Assembly: GCF_009208735.1 (NCBI RefSeq) | Contig: NZ_WFLJ01000008.1 | Location: 223,856-287,855 of the forward strand | From: Janthinobacterium rivuli | GTDB taxonomy: Bacteria > Pseudomonadota > Gammaproteobacteria > Burkholderiales > Burkholderiaceae_D | Length of the DNA: 64,000 nt | Reading direction: 5' to 3' | Part shown: positions 1-8,766 of the stretch, piece by piece | Position numbering within the stretch: the first letter of the stretch is position 1 | Layout: each line of letters opens with the position of its first letter | Made by a program: the position numbers and the translations under genes | Notes under the pieces: model-generated | What the model saw: the letters and a program-made list of their open reading frames with translations, nothing else | Told to the model about the DNA's origin: nothing | Database searches by the model: none

Positions 1-1
1 G

Positions 2-580
2 CTTAACGTGGTGCTGGGCGGCCAGGCGCTGGCCTCGGTGTTCAGCACGCCGCCCGTGATGTTGCCGCCGGGACCGCAGGCTCTGGCGGACTTTCAGATG
101 GGACTTGACTTCGACAGTGCGGCGGCAAAGGTTCAGGCGGTGGTGGCGCCATTCCGGCACTCGGCTTGGGAAGACATCTCCGCGCGCTCGACTGACCTGA
201 CGTCTTTCAAGGCGCGCCACGGCCGTCTGATGGTCCCGCACGGGGAATCCGATCCGGTGTTTTCGCTGGCGGACACGCTGGACTGGTACGACCAGTTGAA
301 CCGGCGCGAGCATGGCCGGGCCGGCGAGTTCGCGCGGGTGTTTCCCGTGCCCGGGATGTGCCACTGCTCGGGAGGTCCGGCCACGACGGAGTTCGATTCT
401 CTGGCGGCGATGGTGGACTGGGTGGAGCACGGCCGTGCGCCGGACCGTCTTGAGGCAAGCGCGGGACCGGGCACGCCATGGCCGGGCCGAACCCGTCCGC
501 TTTGCCCTTACCCGCAAGTGGCGCGCTACCGCGGCAATGGCGATCCCGAGAAAGCAGAGAATTTTGCTTGCGCACCTTGA
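2..580 (+). CDS. Tannase/feruloyl esterase family protein, C-terminal part (5' truncated by window)
   Basis: This is the last ~190 residues of a secreted-type tannase/feruloyl esterase, a serine hydrolase acting on ester-linked plant phenolics. The frame is open to the window edge, so the start and the catalytic Ser lie upstream. What is visible fits the family: HGRLMVPHGESDPVFS carries the acid residue, and PGMCHCSGG carries the catalytic His next to a Cys, matching the CS-D-HC arrangement in which a disulfide joins Cys residues beside Ser and His. The RPLCPYP motif and a final Cys-containing tail are also typical of the family's end. Family assignment is firm; the substrate is not known. 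No co-directional gene follows. Confidence 0.85.
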   Translation, partial: LNVVLGGQALASVFSTPPVMLPPGPQALADFQMGLDFDSAAAKVQAVVAPFRHSAWEDISARSTDLTSFKARHGRLMVPHGESDPVFSLADTLDWYDQLNRREHGRAGEFARVFPVPGMCHCSGGPATTEFDSLAAMVDWVEHGRAPDRLEASAGPGTPWPGRTRPLCPYPQVARYRGNGDPEKAENFACAP

Positions 581-593
581 AAAGTGGGGGCGG

Positions 594-701
594 CCTCGCG
601 CTGAAGCGCGAGGTAGTGCGGTACATTATCGACCACCGCAGCTGCACTCTACGGCGGGCCTGTACGCTACGCTCTTTGTCGCTGGCCAATTAGCCAGCGA
701 C
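594..701. repeat. Two perfect stem-loops between the esterase and glycosyltransferase genes
   Basis: Positions 594-601 and 606-613 form an 8-bp perfect stem with a TGAA loop. Positions 678-686 and 693-701 form a 9-bp perfect stem with a 6-nt loop. They lie between the convergent ends of the esterase and the glycosyltransferase genes, where terminators are expected. Neither is followed by a clear T tract on either strand, so terminator function is an inference. I see no gene in 581-785. Confidence 0.4.
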
Positions 702-785
702 AGCAAATTCCGCACCCTGACCATCATGCAAAGAGGTCAAGGACGAACCCTGCCAGCTGGTCAGAGTACGCAAGCCTTTTAGAAG

Positions 786-2291
786 TCACTGTGGCAAAAT
801 GTAGGCGACTCCAAAATGATGGTAACGTTTTCCTTTCACAGTCACCGCTGGCTGAACAATTGCATCTGGAAATCTGCTGGCAAGATAGTGAGGCAGCGCA
901 AAACCTTCCTCGCGCATATTCCACACGATGACAGCTCCGGCCCTTTTGATTTCCTCGGCCTTTGCCCAGGGGCTTACATGGAGATCCGCATGAGAGAAAA
1001 TGACGGAAGGGCGGTCCTTTGCGTAAAATGCCACATTTCCTGCATTCCATGTACTTCCTACGACATATTTCAATGGTTTTTTCGTTATTGTGCTCCACCT
1101 GTTATTTATCGAACTGCCAAAATTTTCGCCAGGAAAGTTAACGGCCTGCTCATTCCCGGTGATATCAGTTCCATATATTTTCTCGGCGACAAAGAACGAT
1201 GCGGGAAATACCAATAGCACAATCCAGGCACGGATAAAATGGCGAAAACGTTTTTTTGTTAAAATTGGCTGAAAAATAAGAACAATAAAAATTCCCGTAA
1301 AGAGCCACAGCGGTGCACCCCACATGGCCCGCAGTGGCCGCTGTGCAAGCAATGACAGCAACAAGGAAAAAATAATTGGTCCCAGAGCTAGAACAGCAAT
1401 ATAGCAAAAGTCAAAGTCGTGCCATCGCGCCCTTAAACAGATACGGGACGAGCGCCACCTCCAAAAAAATGATGCCACTAGCAGCATAGGTGACAGTGCC
1501 AAAAACTGCGCACCGATGAATGAAAAGTATTCTTTGATAAAAGTAAATGCGTGTGGAATTTCAGGCGCCCGCTTCCCGACATATTTTATTGAAATAAAGT
1601 CGCTTTCAATGATCCAGTATACATGTGGAGCAAATACCAGTGCGGATGTCAATGCAAGCAACCACGGTCCTTTCGACCTTAGACGGTCGCGGGAAGTCGG
1701 GTGAATAAGAACAAATATGGCAATGGGTACGATATATGCCCCCATAGAATAGCGCGACAACAAGCCCAAGCTGGAAACCAGTCCTGCCAGCATCCAGTAT
1801 CTCAGCTGATTATCCTGGATCGCCTTATGTAGCAGCCAGGCAAACAGGGCAGAAAATGGCATCTGCAATATGATGTCATTCAATTCCAAAACAGGAAGGC
1901 TGAGATAATAAATGCCTTCCAGCAACAACGCACCGACCAGTGCCTGCATCTCAGTGGCAACTCGCCGCCCCAGTTGCCACACGGCGAAGAAAACAGTGGC
2001 AACGCACAGTTGCCCTGCAAGATAGCTGATCCATATCCCTCTGTTTGACCAAGAGGTAATGGTCTGTATCACCCACGGAAATAATGGTGGATCTTTCTCA
2101 TAGCCAAGTTGCCATTCTTTCCCCCAGGCCAAACCCTCCGCCATGTCGAGCGCAATATTGCGTTGAAATAATAACGGCAATATGATCCAGATGGTCACAT
2201 GCGCCAAAACGGCAATTGAGAAAATTTTCTTCAGTGTGGAGGGGGTGGTTTCGTCTAGGGATTCCGATGCGGTGATCGCTTCTGATTTCAT
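786..2291 (-). CDS. ArnT/PMT-like glycosyltransferase family 39 membrane protein
   Basis: About 501 residues with a short cytoplasmic N-terminus and roughly ten or more hydrophobic segments, as in the ArnT/PMT_2 family of inner-membrane glycosyltransferases that move a sugar from a polyprenyl-phosphate donor onto lipid A, protein or polysaccharide. The first periplasmic loop holds an Asp-Glu pair (DMAEGLAWG, about residues 50-58) followed by YEKDPPLFPW, the expected catalytic-loop layout. I start at the ATG at 2289-2291, preceded by AGAGAAG; an upstream GTG at 2336 would add 15 residues. The gene is visibly AT-richer than its neighbours, suggesting transfer. It stands alone, so the acceptor cannot be predicted. 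Confidence 0.8.
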   Translation of the reverse strand: MKSEAITASESLDETTPSTLKKIFSIAVLAHVTIWIILPLLFQRNIALDMAEGLAWGKEWQLGYEKDPPLFPWVIQTITSWSNRGIWISYLAGQLCVATVFFAVWQLGRRVATEMQALVGALLLEGIYYLSLPVLELNDIILQMPFSALFAWLLHKAIQDNQLRYWMLAGLVSSLGLLSRYSMGAYIVPIAIFVLIHPTSRDRLRSKGPWLLALTSALVFAPHVYWIIESDFISIKYVGKRAPEIPHAFTFIKEYFSFIGAQFLALSPMLLVASFFWRWRSSRICLRARWHDFDFCYIAVLALGPIIFSLLLSLLAQRPLRAMWGAPLWLFTGIFIVLIFQPILTKKRFRHFIRAWIVLLVFPASFFVAEKIYGTDITGNEQAVNFPGENFGSSINNRWSTITKKPLKYVVGSTWNAGNVAFYAKDRPSVIFSHADLHVSPWAKAEEIKRAGAVIVWNMREEGFALPHYLASRFPDAIVQPAVTVKGKRYHHFGVAYILPQ

Positions 2292-2735
2292 GTCTTCTCT
2301 ATTTTTCAGGTAATGTCCGGTGCATCCCGACTGCACCGTGCCTCTCGATGACTGTCATGGCTTGCATATGGGACGAACGCGCTGACGAGAGATGGATCAG
2401 CGGTGGACTATAACGATGCATCATGGAGAATCTGTGGAATTTGGATGAATGGTTCTTAAAGTCGCCCCATTGGAGTGCAGATAGTCCACGCTGACTGAAG
2501 TTGGAGATAGGGATGTACCAGCAGAGAGCGCCAAGACAGCGATGCGTGCATCGATCCTTGTTGCGGGCACTGCCTCGATGGCATTGTCGTCGGTACGGGC
2601 GCTTGGTAAGGTAACGCTTATGAAAGATGCTATTTTTCTGAGGCAGAGCTTCAATTTGCGCTCCGGCATGGACCTTGGCTGCCCCCTGAAGTATGGGGGA
2701 CGTTGGGGGAAGGCCAGATTTTCATGGGAGAGCAT
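2292..2735. other. Intergenic stretch with no convincing gene
   Basis: About 440 bases without a recognisable gene. A short plus-strand frame at 2542-2739 and a minus-strand frame at 2421-2798 exist but resemble nothing I know and have no clear ribosome site. The right end leads directly into the pyrF remnant. Confidence 0.5.
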
Positions 2736-2860
2736 ATGAATCCGAGTCGCCGTGTCATCGTCGTGCTCGACTTCAAGAGTGCAGCTGAGGCGCGTCATCT
2801 CGCTGAGCGCCTTGACGTGTCAGCTCCGAGATCTTGTTTACTATAGGCGCCCAACTCTTC
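2736..2860 (+). pseudogene. pyrF: Fragment of orotidine 5'-phosphate decarboxylase gene (pyrF) with frameshift
   Basis: From the ATG at 2736 the frame reads MNPSRRVIVVLDFKSAAEA followed by RHLAERLD. This matches the start of OMP decarboxylase, where VIVALDF is the first beta-strand of the TIM barrel with its substrate-binding Asp. After the Asp the frame hits a stop at about 2844, but the +2 frame continues as SEILFTIGAQLF, which fits the family's next conserved segment (VGKELFT..GP). So this is an N-terminal piece with a small frameshift or deletion, running into unrelated sequence upstream of the acetyltransferase gene. The match is by eye on about 40 residues, hence moderate confidence. 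Confidence 0.5.
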
Positions 2861-2904
2861 CATGGAGCGGACACGCAAGTTGTCCCATCATCATTTTTGA
2901 AGTC

Positions 2905-3321
2905 ATGCATATCGTCCGCCGTCGCGCCCGTCTCGATGACATCCCGTTCCTGCTGACGCCACGCTGTCAGACGATGGATCAACACCTGGCTGCGTCCGGC
3001 CTCAGTGCCAGTGAGGCCGATCATCGCGTACGCATCATGTATCGATTTGACTGCGCTGACGTGTTGCTGCGAGGCGCGGCACCGGTTGGTTTGCTTAAGC
3101 TCTTGCGCGATGGAACTCAATGGCAACTAATTCAAATTCAACTTAGTCCAGACCTGCAAGGTCAAGGCGTTGGCAGCCAGCTTCTTGCCAGCACGATCGC
3201 CGAGGCGACTGCCGCAGTTGCGACACTCTCTCTTAGCGTGTTGAAGACAAACCCAGCAAAGGCGCTACTGTATGCGGCCAACTATGGCAACGCAGAGCCT
3301 TGTTCTCCCGGGCGCGCCTGA
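2905..3321 (+). CDS. GNAT family N-acetyltransferase, C-terminus probably frameshifted
   Basis: A 138-residue GNAT-fold acetyltransferase. The N-terminus IVRRRARLDDIP is the typical first strand and helix, and the acetyl-CoA pyrophosphate loop is seen in LSPDLQGQGVGSQLL (about residues 77-91). NPAKALLYAANYG is the usual late helix. I start at the ATG at 2905 (GAAG just upstream); the open frame extends back to 2752 through the pyrF remnant. The normal ending appears broken: after AANYG the frame gives a short odd tail, while the +1 frame from about 3285 reads on to DEVFTLQKNSL, a plausible native C-terminus. Substrate unknown; activity uncertain. Confidence 0.65.
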   Translation: MHIVRRRARLDDIPFLLTPRCQTMDQHLAASGLSASEADHRVRIMYRFDCADVLLRGAAPVGLLKLLRDGTQWQLIQIQLSPDLQGQGVGSQLLASTIAEATAAVATLSLSVLKTNPAKALLYAANYGNAEPCSPGRA

Positions 3322-3464
3322 TGAAGTATTCACGCTTCAGAAAAACTCTCTTTGATATCGGGAGCGCGTTCTCACACAGTCCGCCCCGAAAGCGGGCCTT
3401 CAAATCTAAGTTCAAGCACGCCACTCTTTTCATGGCGACAGTTGGCCGCGTGTTCGCTTCAGTC

Positions 3465-3776
3465 TCAAAAATCGACAATTCGCTTGGTATCCGGCTCGAT
3501 GTGAATGAGTGTGTCAAATATCTGGATCAGTGGCGGATTGCCATACACCGACTCGACCATCGCCACGTAATCAGGTCCATGCCACCGATGCGCTGCCTCG
3601 AAACTCTTCCAAATGTAGACGCCGCCACCCAGTAGGCTTTCCTCATCAAAGTAATAATACTTCTCGATAAGATCAACATTTTTTGCCCATTTGTTCGCGC
3701 TCCTGCGGTACATGTCGAGCGCGCGGACACGAGTCGTACCAGGCGCAAGGTTAAACGATACGAGTACGGTGATCAT
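3465..3776 (-). CDS. YdhR/ABM-like small monooxygenase-family protein
   Basis: A 103-residue single-domain protein. The start MITVLVSFNLAP, the middle KYYYFDEESLLGGGVYIW and the later FEAAHRWHG fit the dimeric alpha/beta-barrel fold of YdhR-type mono-oxygenase-like proteins, in which GGxYLW precedes a helix. The reaction is not known for most members. Its ATG overlaps the stop of the upstream tautomerase gene (ATGA, 3773-3776), so the two are translationally coupled and form one operon divergent from a LysR regulator. Confidence 0.65.
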   Translation of the reverse strand: MITVLVSFNLAPGTTRVRALDMYRRSANKWAKNVDLIEKYYYFDEESLLGGGVYIWKSFEAAHRWHGPDYVAMVESVYGNPPLIQIFDTLIHIEPDTKRIVDF

Positions 3777-4282
3777 CGCTGAACGCTCCGATCGGCGACT
3801 GCTTCGCTCATTGTGACGCTATCGACATTCGCGTTGCTATCTGCGCCATGAAAGGCTCCGGCGTTGGCATCGGCGCGGACACTAGCGATCATCGCACGCT
3901 GATGCCGATACTCTTGCGTCACGCCGCCATACCCATAGGCAGTGGCCCGGCAATCGATGATGTGCACATTGGAATGCGGGTGAATGTTTCCTATCATCCG
4001 TGACAACAGCTCGAATGCAGCTCGATGGAACACGGCCTTCTGCGATTTTGTGTTGGTTTCGTCAGTAATCGTCACTTCAAGCCGGAATGAATTTTTGCCC
4101 AGTTCTGCCAATGAACGCCGACCGATAAACCAATGTTCGTGAGGAAAGTACTGGATCATCACCATCGTCTGGCTTGGCTCCTTGTCAAGCACTGAGCACG
4201 TTAGGCTGGTCAGTTCTTCTGCGAAACGTCCGGTTTGATCGTGATTCTCACGACCTGATACTCTGAGCATAATGCCTGGCAT
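3773..4282 (-). CDS. Tautomerase (4-oxalocrotonate tautomerase-like) family protein
   Basis: A 169-residue protein. I choose the ATG at 4280-4282, preceded by GAGG at 5-nt spacing, because it puts a Pro directly after Met (MPGIMLRVSG). In this superfamily the N-terminal Pro is the catalytic base after Met removal. The central strand TMVMIQYFPHEHWFIG and the later helix SQKAVFHRAAFELLSRMIG match tautomerase-like proteins of about 130 residues; the extra ~40 C-terminal residues are unexplained. It heads a two-gene operon with the monooxygenase-like gene and is divergent from a LysR gene, which probably controls it. Substrate unknown. Confidence 0.65.
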   Translation of the reverse strand: MPGIMLRVSGRENHDQTGRFAEELTSLTCSVLDKEPSQTMVMIQYFPHEHWFIGRRSLAELGKNSFRLEVTITDETNTKSQKAVFHRAAFELLSRMIGNIHPHSNVHIIDCRATAYGYGGVTQEYRHQRAMIASVRADANAGAFHGADSNANVDSVTMSEAVADRSVQR

Positions 4283-4388
4283 GTCAACCTCGAAGCTGTT
4301 GTGAAGGGACCTTGAGTTTGCAATAAAGCTTTCCAGCTGAAAAGCGGGAAGATATGATGGCATCCATCGATAAAACAAATGGATAGAC
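4283..4388. promoter_or_regulatory. Divergent promoter region, tautomerase operon / LysR regulator
   Basis: A 106-bp AT-rich gap between two divergent start codons, the usual site where a LysR regulator binds to control itself and its target. No single T-N11-A site stands out enough to name. Confidence 0.45.
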
Positions 4389-5306
4389 ATGCGCCGCTTT
4401 GACCTCGAGCTTTTGCACACTTTGGCAACGGTTGCCGAAGCCAGGAGCTTATCCGCGGCTGCAGTGCGTTTGTCCCGCTCACAGTCGGCAGTGAGCGAAC
4501 AAATCCGCAAGCTCGAAGAATCCTGCGGGCTAACACTTTTCTTGCGCGGAAAAAATGGTACGACCTTGACCCCAGTGGGGGAGCGCCTTCTCGGTCATGC
4601 CCGCGGAATATTGTCACTAAGCGATGCCGCCTACCTGGACATGCAAGGCATCTCGCTAGCCGGTGAGCTTAGGTTGGCAATCACCGATTATTTTGAACCA
4701 GCAGGGCTCGCGACGATTTTAAAGCGGCTCCATGATCAATATCCAGCGTTGCGGTTGCATGTTTCAGTACGTAAGAGCGTGCAGATCGAACAGGAATCGG
4801 GTTCTGGGGAATTTGATATCGGTCTGTCGATGCGGATTGTGGGGCAACCGATGATCGATTCGGCTAGGCGCGATAGTTCTTATAAATGTATTCCGATTCG
4901 ACGTGAGCGCCTGGCATGGGTCGCGGCGCCTTCGTTTGCATTGCGAGAACCCGAGCCGCTGCCATTGATTGCGCTGCCTGACACCTGTTCGCTTCAGCGG
5001 TACATGCTTGCGAAGCTTAGGGATAGTAGTGTGACCCATTTCGTTGCGCATTCCACATCAGGAGTCGGAGGACTCCAATCGGCGCTATCAGCGGGGCTTG
5101 GCGTGGCGTGCCTCAATGCTTCGGCAGTGCCGGCGAACGTAACGACTTTTCGTGGTCGTAAAGAATTGCCGATAATGCCCGACGTCGAATTCAATTTGCT
5201 TGTCCCTCAAGTCTTCAAGACAGCTTTCGCTGCCGAGGCGGCAGAACTGCTAGCCGAGCAATTTAGGCAGGGCGCGTCTCAGAATTCGGCTTGTAATGTA
5301 CGTTAA
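4389..5306 (+). CDS. LysR family transcriptional regulator
   Basis: A 305-residue LysR-type regulator. Residues 1-60 form the winged helix-turn-helix (FDLELLHTLATVAEARSL, then SRSQSAVSEQIRKLEE), and the rest is the two-lobed effector-binding domain starting around residue 90 (GELRLAITDYF). It diverges from the tautomerase/monooxygenase operon with a 106-bp shared gap, the typical layout for LysR control of the adjacent operon. The ligand cannot be read from sequence. Confidence 0.85.
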   Translation: MRRFDLELLHTLATVAEARSLSAAAVRLSRSQSAVSEQIRKLEESCGLTLFLRGKNGTTLTPVGERLLGHARGILSLSDAAYLDMQGISLAGELRLAITDYFEPAGLATILKRLHDQYPALRLHVSVRKSVQIEQESGSGEFDIGLSMRIVGQPMIDSARRDSSYKCIPIRRERLAWVAAPSFALREPEPLPLIALPDTCSLQRYMLAKLRDSSVTHFVAHSTSGVGGLQSALSAGLGVACLNASAVPANVTTFRGRKELPIMPDVEFNLLVPQVFKTAFAAEAAELLAEQFRQGASQNSACNVR

Positions 5307-5459
5307 ACTTGCGTATGGGGTGTTCGCCCAATTCCCGTCCGAGCGCAGGGGATAAATCTAGAGTCGCGGAAAATCCGTAGATGAGGTCTAACGTTCCTGT
5401 TCAGTGGCGGCGTGGACGCCGTCCGCTGAAAGCTGTTGTTCGACAGCGCTTACCCGCGA

Positions 5460-6248
5460 TCAGGCCTCGCTCATGGACGCCAACAGCCAGCGACGAAGGA
5501 TCGCATGGGCATCGCTATCTGGATCAAGGTATTCCATGTGACCCGTACCCGGCAATTCGAGGATCTCTACAGTGTCACCTGCTGCCTCTGCTGCCCTTGC
5601 GTAGCCTCGTGAAAGCTCGATGGGGACCGCATCATCGGCAGTGCCATGAAGAATGAGCTGTCTGACGCGCAAGGGGAGCATCTCCATCGGCGATGCTGCA
5701 CGAAGTCGGTCCGGATACTGTCCCGGGGGGCCACCAAGCAGTTCTACCACTGCTTCACCTCCAACCTTTCGGACGTAAGCCTCGGCAAGGTCAGCAACAG
5801 GTGCCAATCCGACGACAGCCCGTATATGAACTCCTGGCAATGAGGTGTTTCGAGCGTGACTGCGCCCAGCACCCCACAATGCGAGATGGCCACCGGCAGA
5901 GTGGCCGATCACGATGACGCGGTCAAGATCGACGTCAACGCCTCCGACACAAAGGTCCGCCAGGTAGTCGATGCCAGCGGCAACATCGTCCATTGTTGCC
6001 GGTCACCCGGACTGAGGCGTACCCAGCCGGCGGTATTCTATATTCCAGACGGCAAGACCGTGTGCCACCAAGTCGCTAGCGATGGCGGTCATCTGATCAC
6101 GACCATAAGGCATCCGCCAAAACCCACCGTGCAGCAGGCAAACAACGGGCGGCCGTGGTGTTGCGGGAAGGTACAGATCCGCTTGCCGGTCGGCGGACGC
6201 GCCATATGGGAATGTCTGCATCGTGGAACGCCGGTCGGTCTTTTCCAT
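5460..6248 (-). pseudogene. Alpha/beta hydrolase (esterase/lipase-like) interrupted by one in-frame TGA
   Basis: Together the two pieces encode a ~260-residue alpha/beta hydrolase. The first piece has the oxyanion-hole motif LLHGGFW (about residue 38) and IEYRRLG. The second has the nucleophile elbow GHSAGGHLA, the acid strand LILHGTADDAVP and the His motif GTGHMEYLD. Both are in the same frame, separated only by TGA at 6003-6005, just before PATMDDVAAGIDYL. In the family this position is normally Trp-Pro, so a TGG-to-TGA change explains the break. A second ATG at 5993 could start the downstream piece, but it would lack the oxyanion loop. It may be a true nonsense mutation or a sequencing error. 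Confidence 0.8.
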
Positions 6249-6362
6249 GCTTGTTTTGCCCCGTCTGTCGAACCTGAAGCGGACATCAACGAAGTTGACG
6301 CGTTAATGCCGACAGTCTGATATCTAAACCCATGATCAAAAGTGAAAAATTGACGTGGCGTA

Positions 6363-6920
6363 TTATTGCTCTGCCCATGGAGTACAAGTTGGCGCCGCCG
6401 CGGCCTGAAGATGTTCTACGATTGCCTGAATCGCTTGCCGCAGTGTTGCACTGCTCACGGGATCATGTGCGATGGCAAGCGGGTCGGCCTGCTTGCCCGG
6501 CAAGTGCAGCGTGGCGCAAGCATCGTGGATGATCGTGGCCGACATCGTTTCCAGGACCAGCTTCAAGGCGGCTTGCGCCGCGGATGCTCTCGGCGAGGTA
6601 TTGAACAGCGCGACGGGCTTTCCCGGGAAATCCGGACTGCCTACCAGCCAATCGAGCATGTTCTTGAACGATCCGGGTATGCCGCGCGCGTATTCGGGGC
6701 AGGCAATCAGGAGGCCGTCCGCCTGACACACGCGGCTGCGCAAGTCAACGATGCTCTGCGGAAGATCGGCATCGAGGTCTGGAGTAAAGTGAGGCAGCTC
6801 GCCAATCGCATCGTAATGTTCGATGACGATGCCTGGCGGCGCCAGCAGGGCAGCCGCGATGAGTGTGTGCGTGTTGGACGATGCAGCGCGCAAGCTGCCG
6901 GACAAGGAAAGTAAACGCAT
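6363..6920 (-). CDS. NADPH-dependent FMN reductase family protein
   Basis: A 185-residue flavodoxin-fold reductase. GSLRAASSNT near the N-terminus binds the FMN phosphate, and PEYARGIPGSFKNMLDW (about residues 73-89) is the family's flavin-ring loop. Such enzymes reduce FMN, quinones or azo compounds with NAD(P)H. I start at the ATG at 6918-6920 rather than the upstream ATG of the same frame, because MRLLSLSGSLR is the family's exact beginning. It shares its direction with the tautomerase-like gene upstream at 7047-7505, about 130 bp away, and could be co-transcribed with it. Confidence 0.85.
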   Translation of the reverse strand: MRLLSLSGSLRAASSNTHTLIAAALLAPPGIVIEHYDAIGELPHFTPDLDADLPQSIVDLRSRVCQADGLLIACPEYARGIPGSFKNMLDWLVGSPDFPGKPVALFNTSPRASAAQAALKLVLETMSATIIHDACATLHLPGKQADPLAIAHDPVSSATLRQAIQAIVEHLQAAAAPTCTPWAEQ

Positions 6921-7046
6921 CTTGAGTGAACCGTGATCGATCGGGTGGATAGTATGGCATGTCCGGCATACGGCCGGCACGCGCTGTGGCAGCTAGCTGC
7001 CGTCGGGATGGTGCCGGCGCAGTCAAGGCGGCACCCGTTGACCGCG

Positions 7047-7505
7047 TCAGGCGCGGGGAAGCAATGCTTGAAGATGCGCGAAGCCTGCAGCCTGCGCGAA
7101 GTCGGGAAGCCGCCAGACGGCGCCGTTGGCACCCCAGCTGCCATCGGCTACGTCATGCAATATGACGGACGTCGCCAACTGGCGTTGCTCGGTCGCTGGC
7201 AGAGACTGCTTGAAGGCCGCGTGCACCAGGTCGACGTACACGGCCTGGGAAGCACCGTCCAGGACGCCAGACGGAACGTAGATCACGGCAAGGCAGGGCA
7301 GCAGCTTTGCGCTCATGTCGCTTGCGCCGCAGGTCCACGATCCTGGCTCCACTTCGTCGATGATCACCCAGCACATCGACCGCTTCCGCGGGTCGTCGGG
7401 AATTTGCTCCGCGGCAGCGGCGGCGTCGTTCAGCTTTTTTACCAAGGTGGCGCGATGCTCGGTTGGAAATGCATCTTTCGGTATCTTGACGAGAATGTTA
7501 GGCAT
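7047..7505 (-). CDS. Tautomerase family protein
   Basis: A 152-residue protein. The ATG at 7503-7505 gives MPNILVKIPKDAFP, with the Pro2 of the tautomerase superfamily. The following long helix (EHRATLVKKLNDAAAAAE) and the strand SMCWVIIDEVEPGSW fit two-domain or fused 4-OT-like proteins. It lies divergent (98-bp gap) from a GlxA-type AraC regulator, which probably controls this gene and perhaps the FMN reductase behind it. This is the second of three tautomerase-like genes in the window; the substrate is unknown. Confidence 0.65.
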   Translation of the reverse strand: MPNILVKIPKDAFPTEHRATLVKKLNDAAAAAEQIPDDPRKRSMCWVIIDEVEPGSWTCGASDMSAKLLPCLAVIYVPSGVLDGASQAVYVDLVHAAFKQSLPATEQRQLATSVILHDVADGSWGANGAVWRLPDFAQAAGFAHLQALLPRA

Positions 7506-7603
7506 GGTCAGCTTTTCTGTGTATGAATCGGAGCTTGTATTACAACCTCGATTGATGCAGAATGAAAGTGTCTGTTTTGACATATTTCAAGCTTTTTCAG
7601 CCA

Positions 7604-8584
7604 ATGCATGATTTCACGGTTCTTGTCTTGCCAGGCGCTTTTGCGTCGAGTGTCGCGTTGACCCTGGATATTTTATCGGCTGCGGCGTCGCTGGCTGCAA
7701 CGGTCGCTTGCGCCACGCCGCGCTGGCGCGTGGTTGCCATGCAGGGCAGTGTCCAGCTTAAGCACGGCATGAGCATCGACGCCCAAATTCTGCCGAAAAC
7801 CGCCCGCCCGGATGGTACTACCTGGGTCGTGCCCGGCCTCGGCATGGAGAGTCCGCGCGCCATCAAGGAGCGCCTGGCGCAGCCCGACGCGCTGCGCGCC
7901 GTGCAGGCCTTGCAAGCGCATGCGCAAGCAGGGGGGAGCGTGGCGGCGTCGTGCTCGGCCGTTTTTCTGCTGCAGTCCGCCGGCCTTCTGGCTGGGCGAC
8001 GGGTCACCACGTCATGGTGGCTGGCGCCGCTATTGCAGCAGCTGGAGCCGGGCTGCGTGGTCGATGCCGACCGTATGGTGATACGCGATGGAGCGCTCGT
8101 GACCGCCGGAGCGGCGCTCGCGCAGACCGATTTGATGTTGCACCTGTTGAGTACCCAGTTCAGCCCGGCGCTCGCCGACGCCGTATCGCGCGCGTTGTTG
8201 ATCGATGGCAGGCAATCCCAGGCACAATTCATCGTTCCCGCCATGCTCGCCAATGGCAACGAATTGATCGCGAAGCTGGTGTCGCGTTTCGAGTCCGCCT
8301 TGCCTGATCCACCCGGGGTTTCAGCGTTGGCGGCGGAATTTTGCATGTCCGAGCGCACGCTCTCTCGGCACGTACGAGCCGCCACGGGGCGCAGTACGTC
8401 GGCTTTACTGCAGAGCGTACGGCTCAACAAGGCGCGCATGCTGCTCGAAACGAGCAAGTTGACGGTCGAGCAGGTGGCTGAACGCGTGGGCTATGTCGAT
8501 ACGAGCGCACTCCGGCGTTTGATGCGCAAGGTGACAGGAGTGACGCCGCGGCAATTTCGGCCGGCAGTTTCGCCTCCCATGTAA
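7604..8584 (+). CDS. GlxA-type transcriptional regulator (DJ-1/PfpI domain + AraC HTH)
   Basis: A 326-residue regulator. Residues 1-170 are a DJ-1/PfpI amidotransferase-like sensing domain: FTVLVLPGAFASSVALTLD at the start and AASCSAVFLLQSAGLLAG with the nucleophile-elbow Cys. Residues ~225-320 are an AraC double helix-turn-helix (MSERTLSRHVRAATG, then VEQVAERVGYVDTSALRRL). I start at the ATG at 7604; an in-frame ATG at 7562 would add 14 unlike residues. It is divergent from the tautomerase gene and likely regulates it. Confidence 0.88.
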   Translation: MHDFTVLVLPGAFASSVALTLDILSAAASLAATVACATPRWRVVAMQGSVQLKHGMSIDAQILPKTARPDGTTWVVPGLGMESPRAIKERLAQPDALRAVQALQAHAQAGGSVAASCSAVFLLQSAGLLAGRRVTTSWWLAPLLQQLEPGCVVDADRMVIRDGALVTAGAALAQTDLMLHLLSTQFSPALADAVSRALLIDGRQSQAQFIVPAMLANGNELIAKLVSRFESALPDPPGVSALAAEFCMSERTLSRHVRAATGRSTSALLQSVRLNKARMLLETSKLTVEQVAERVGYVDTSALRRLMRKVTGVTPRQFRPAVSPPM

Positions 8585-8766
8585 GGAACCGAGCAACTCG
8601 GCGGCAGCGGGGCAATCTGCGCACCGCAATCAGGCTACCGGAATACCCAACCTCAAAGCAGACTTGGCAACGTTCTCTTCACCACCTGCCGGATGTAGCG
8701 CGCTAAGGTTACATCTCCGGCCGTAATGCGCACAGAAGACTTCACAAAAGGCGACAGGCTGCGGGG

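Noticed and set aside
2421..2798. Minus-strand frame overlapping the pyrF remnant
   Set aside because: No ribosome site and no likeness to known proteins; the plus-strand pyrF match explains part of the same DNA.
6003..6005. TGA as a selenocysteine codon
   Set aside because: The family has Trp, not Cys, at this place, and no stem-loop typical of SECIS is evident just downstream.
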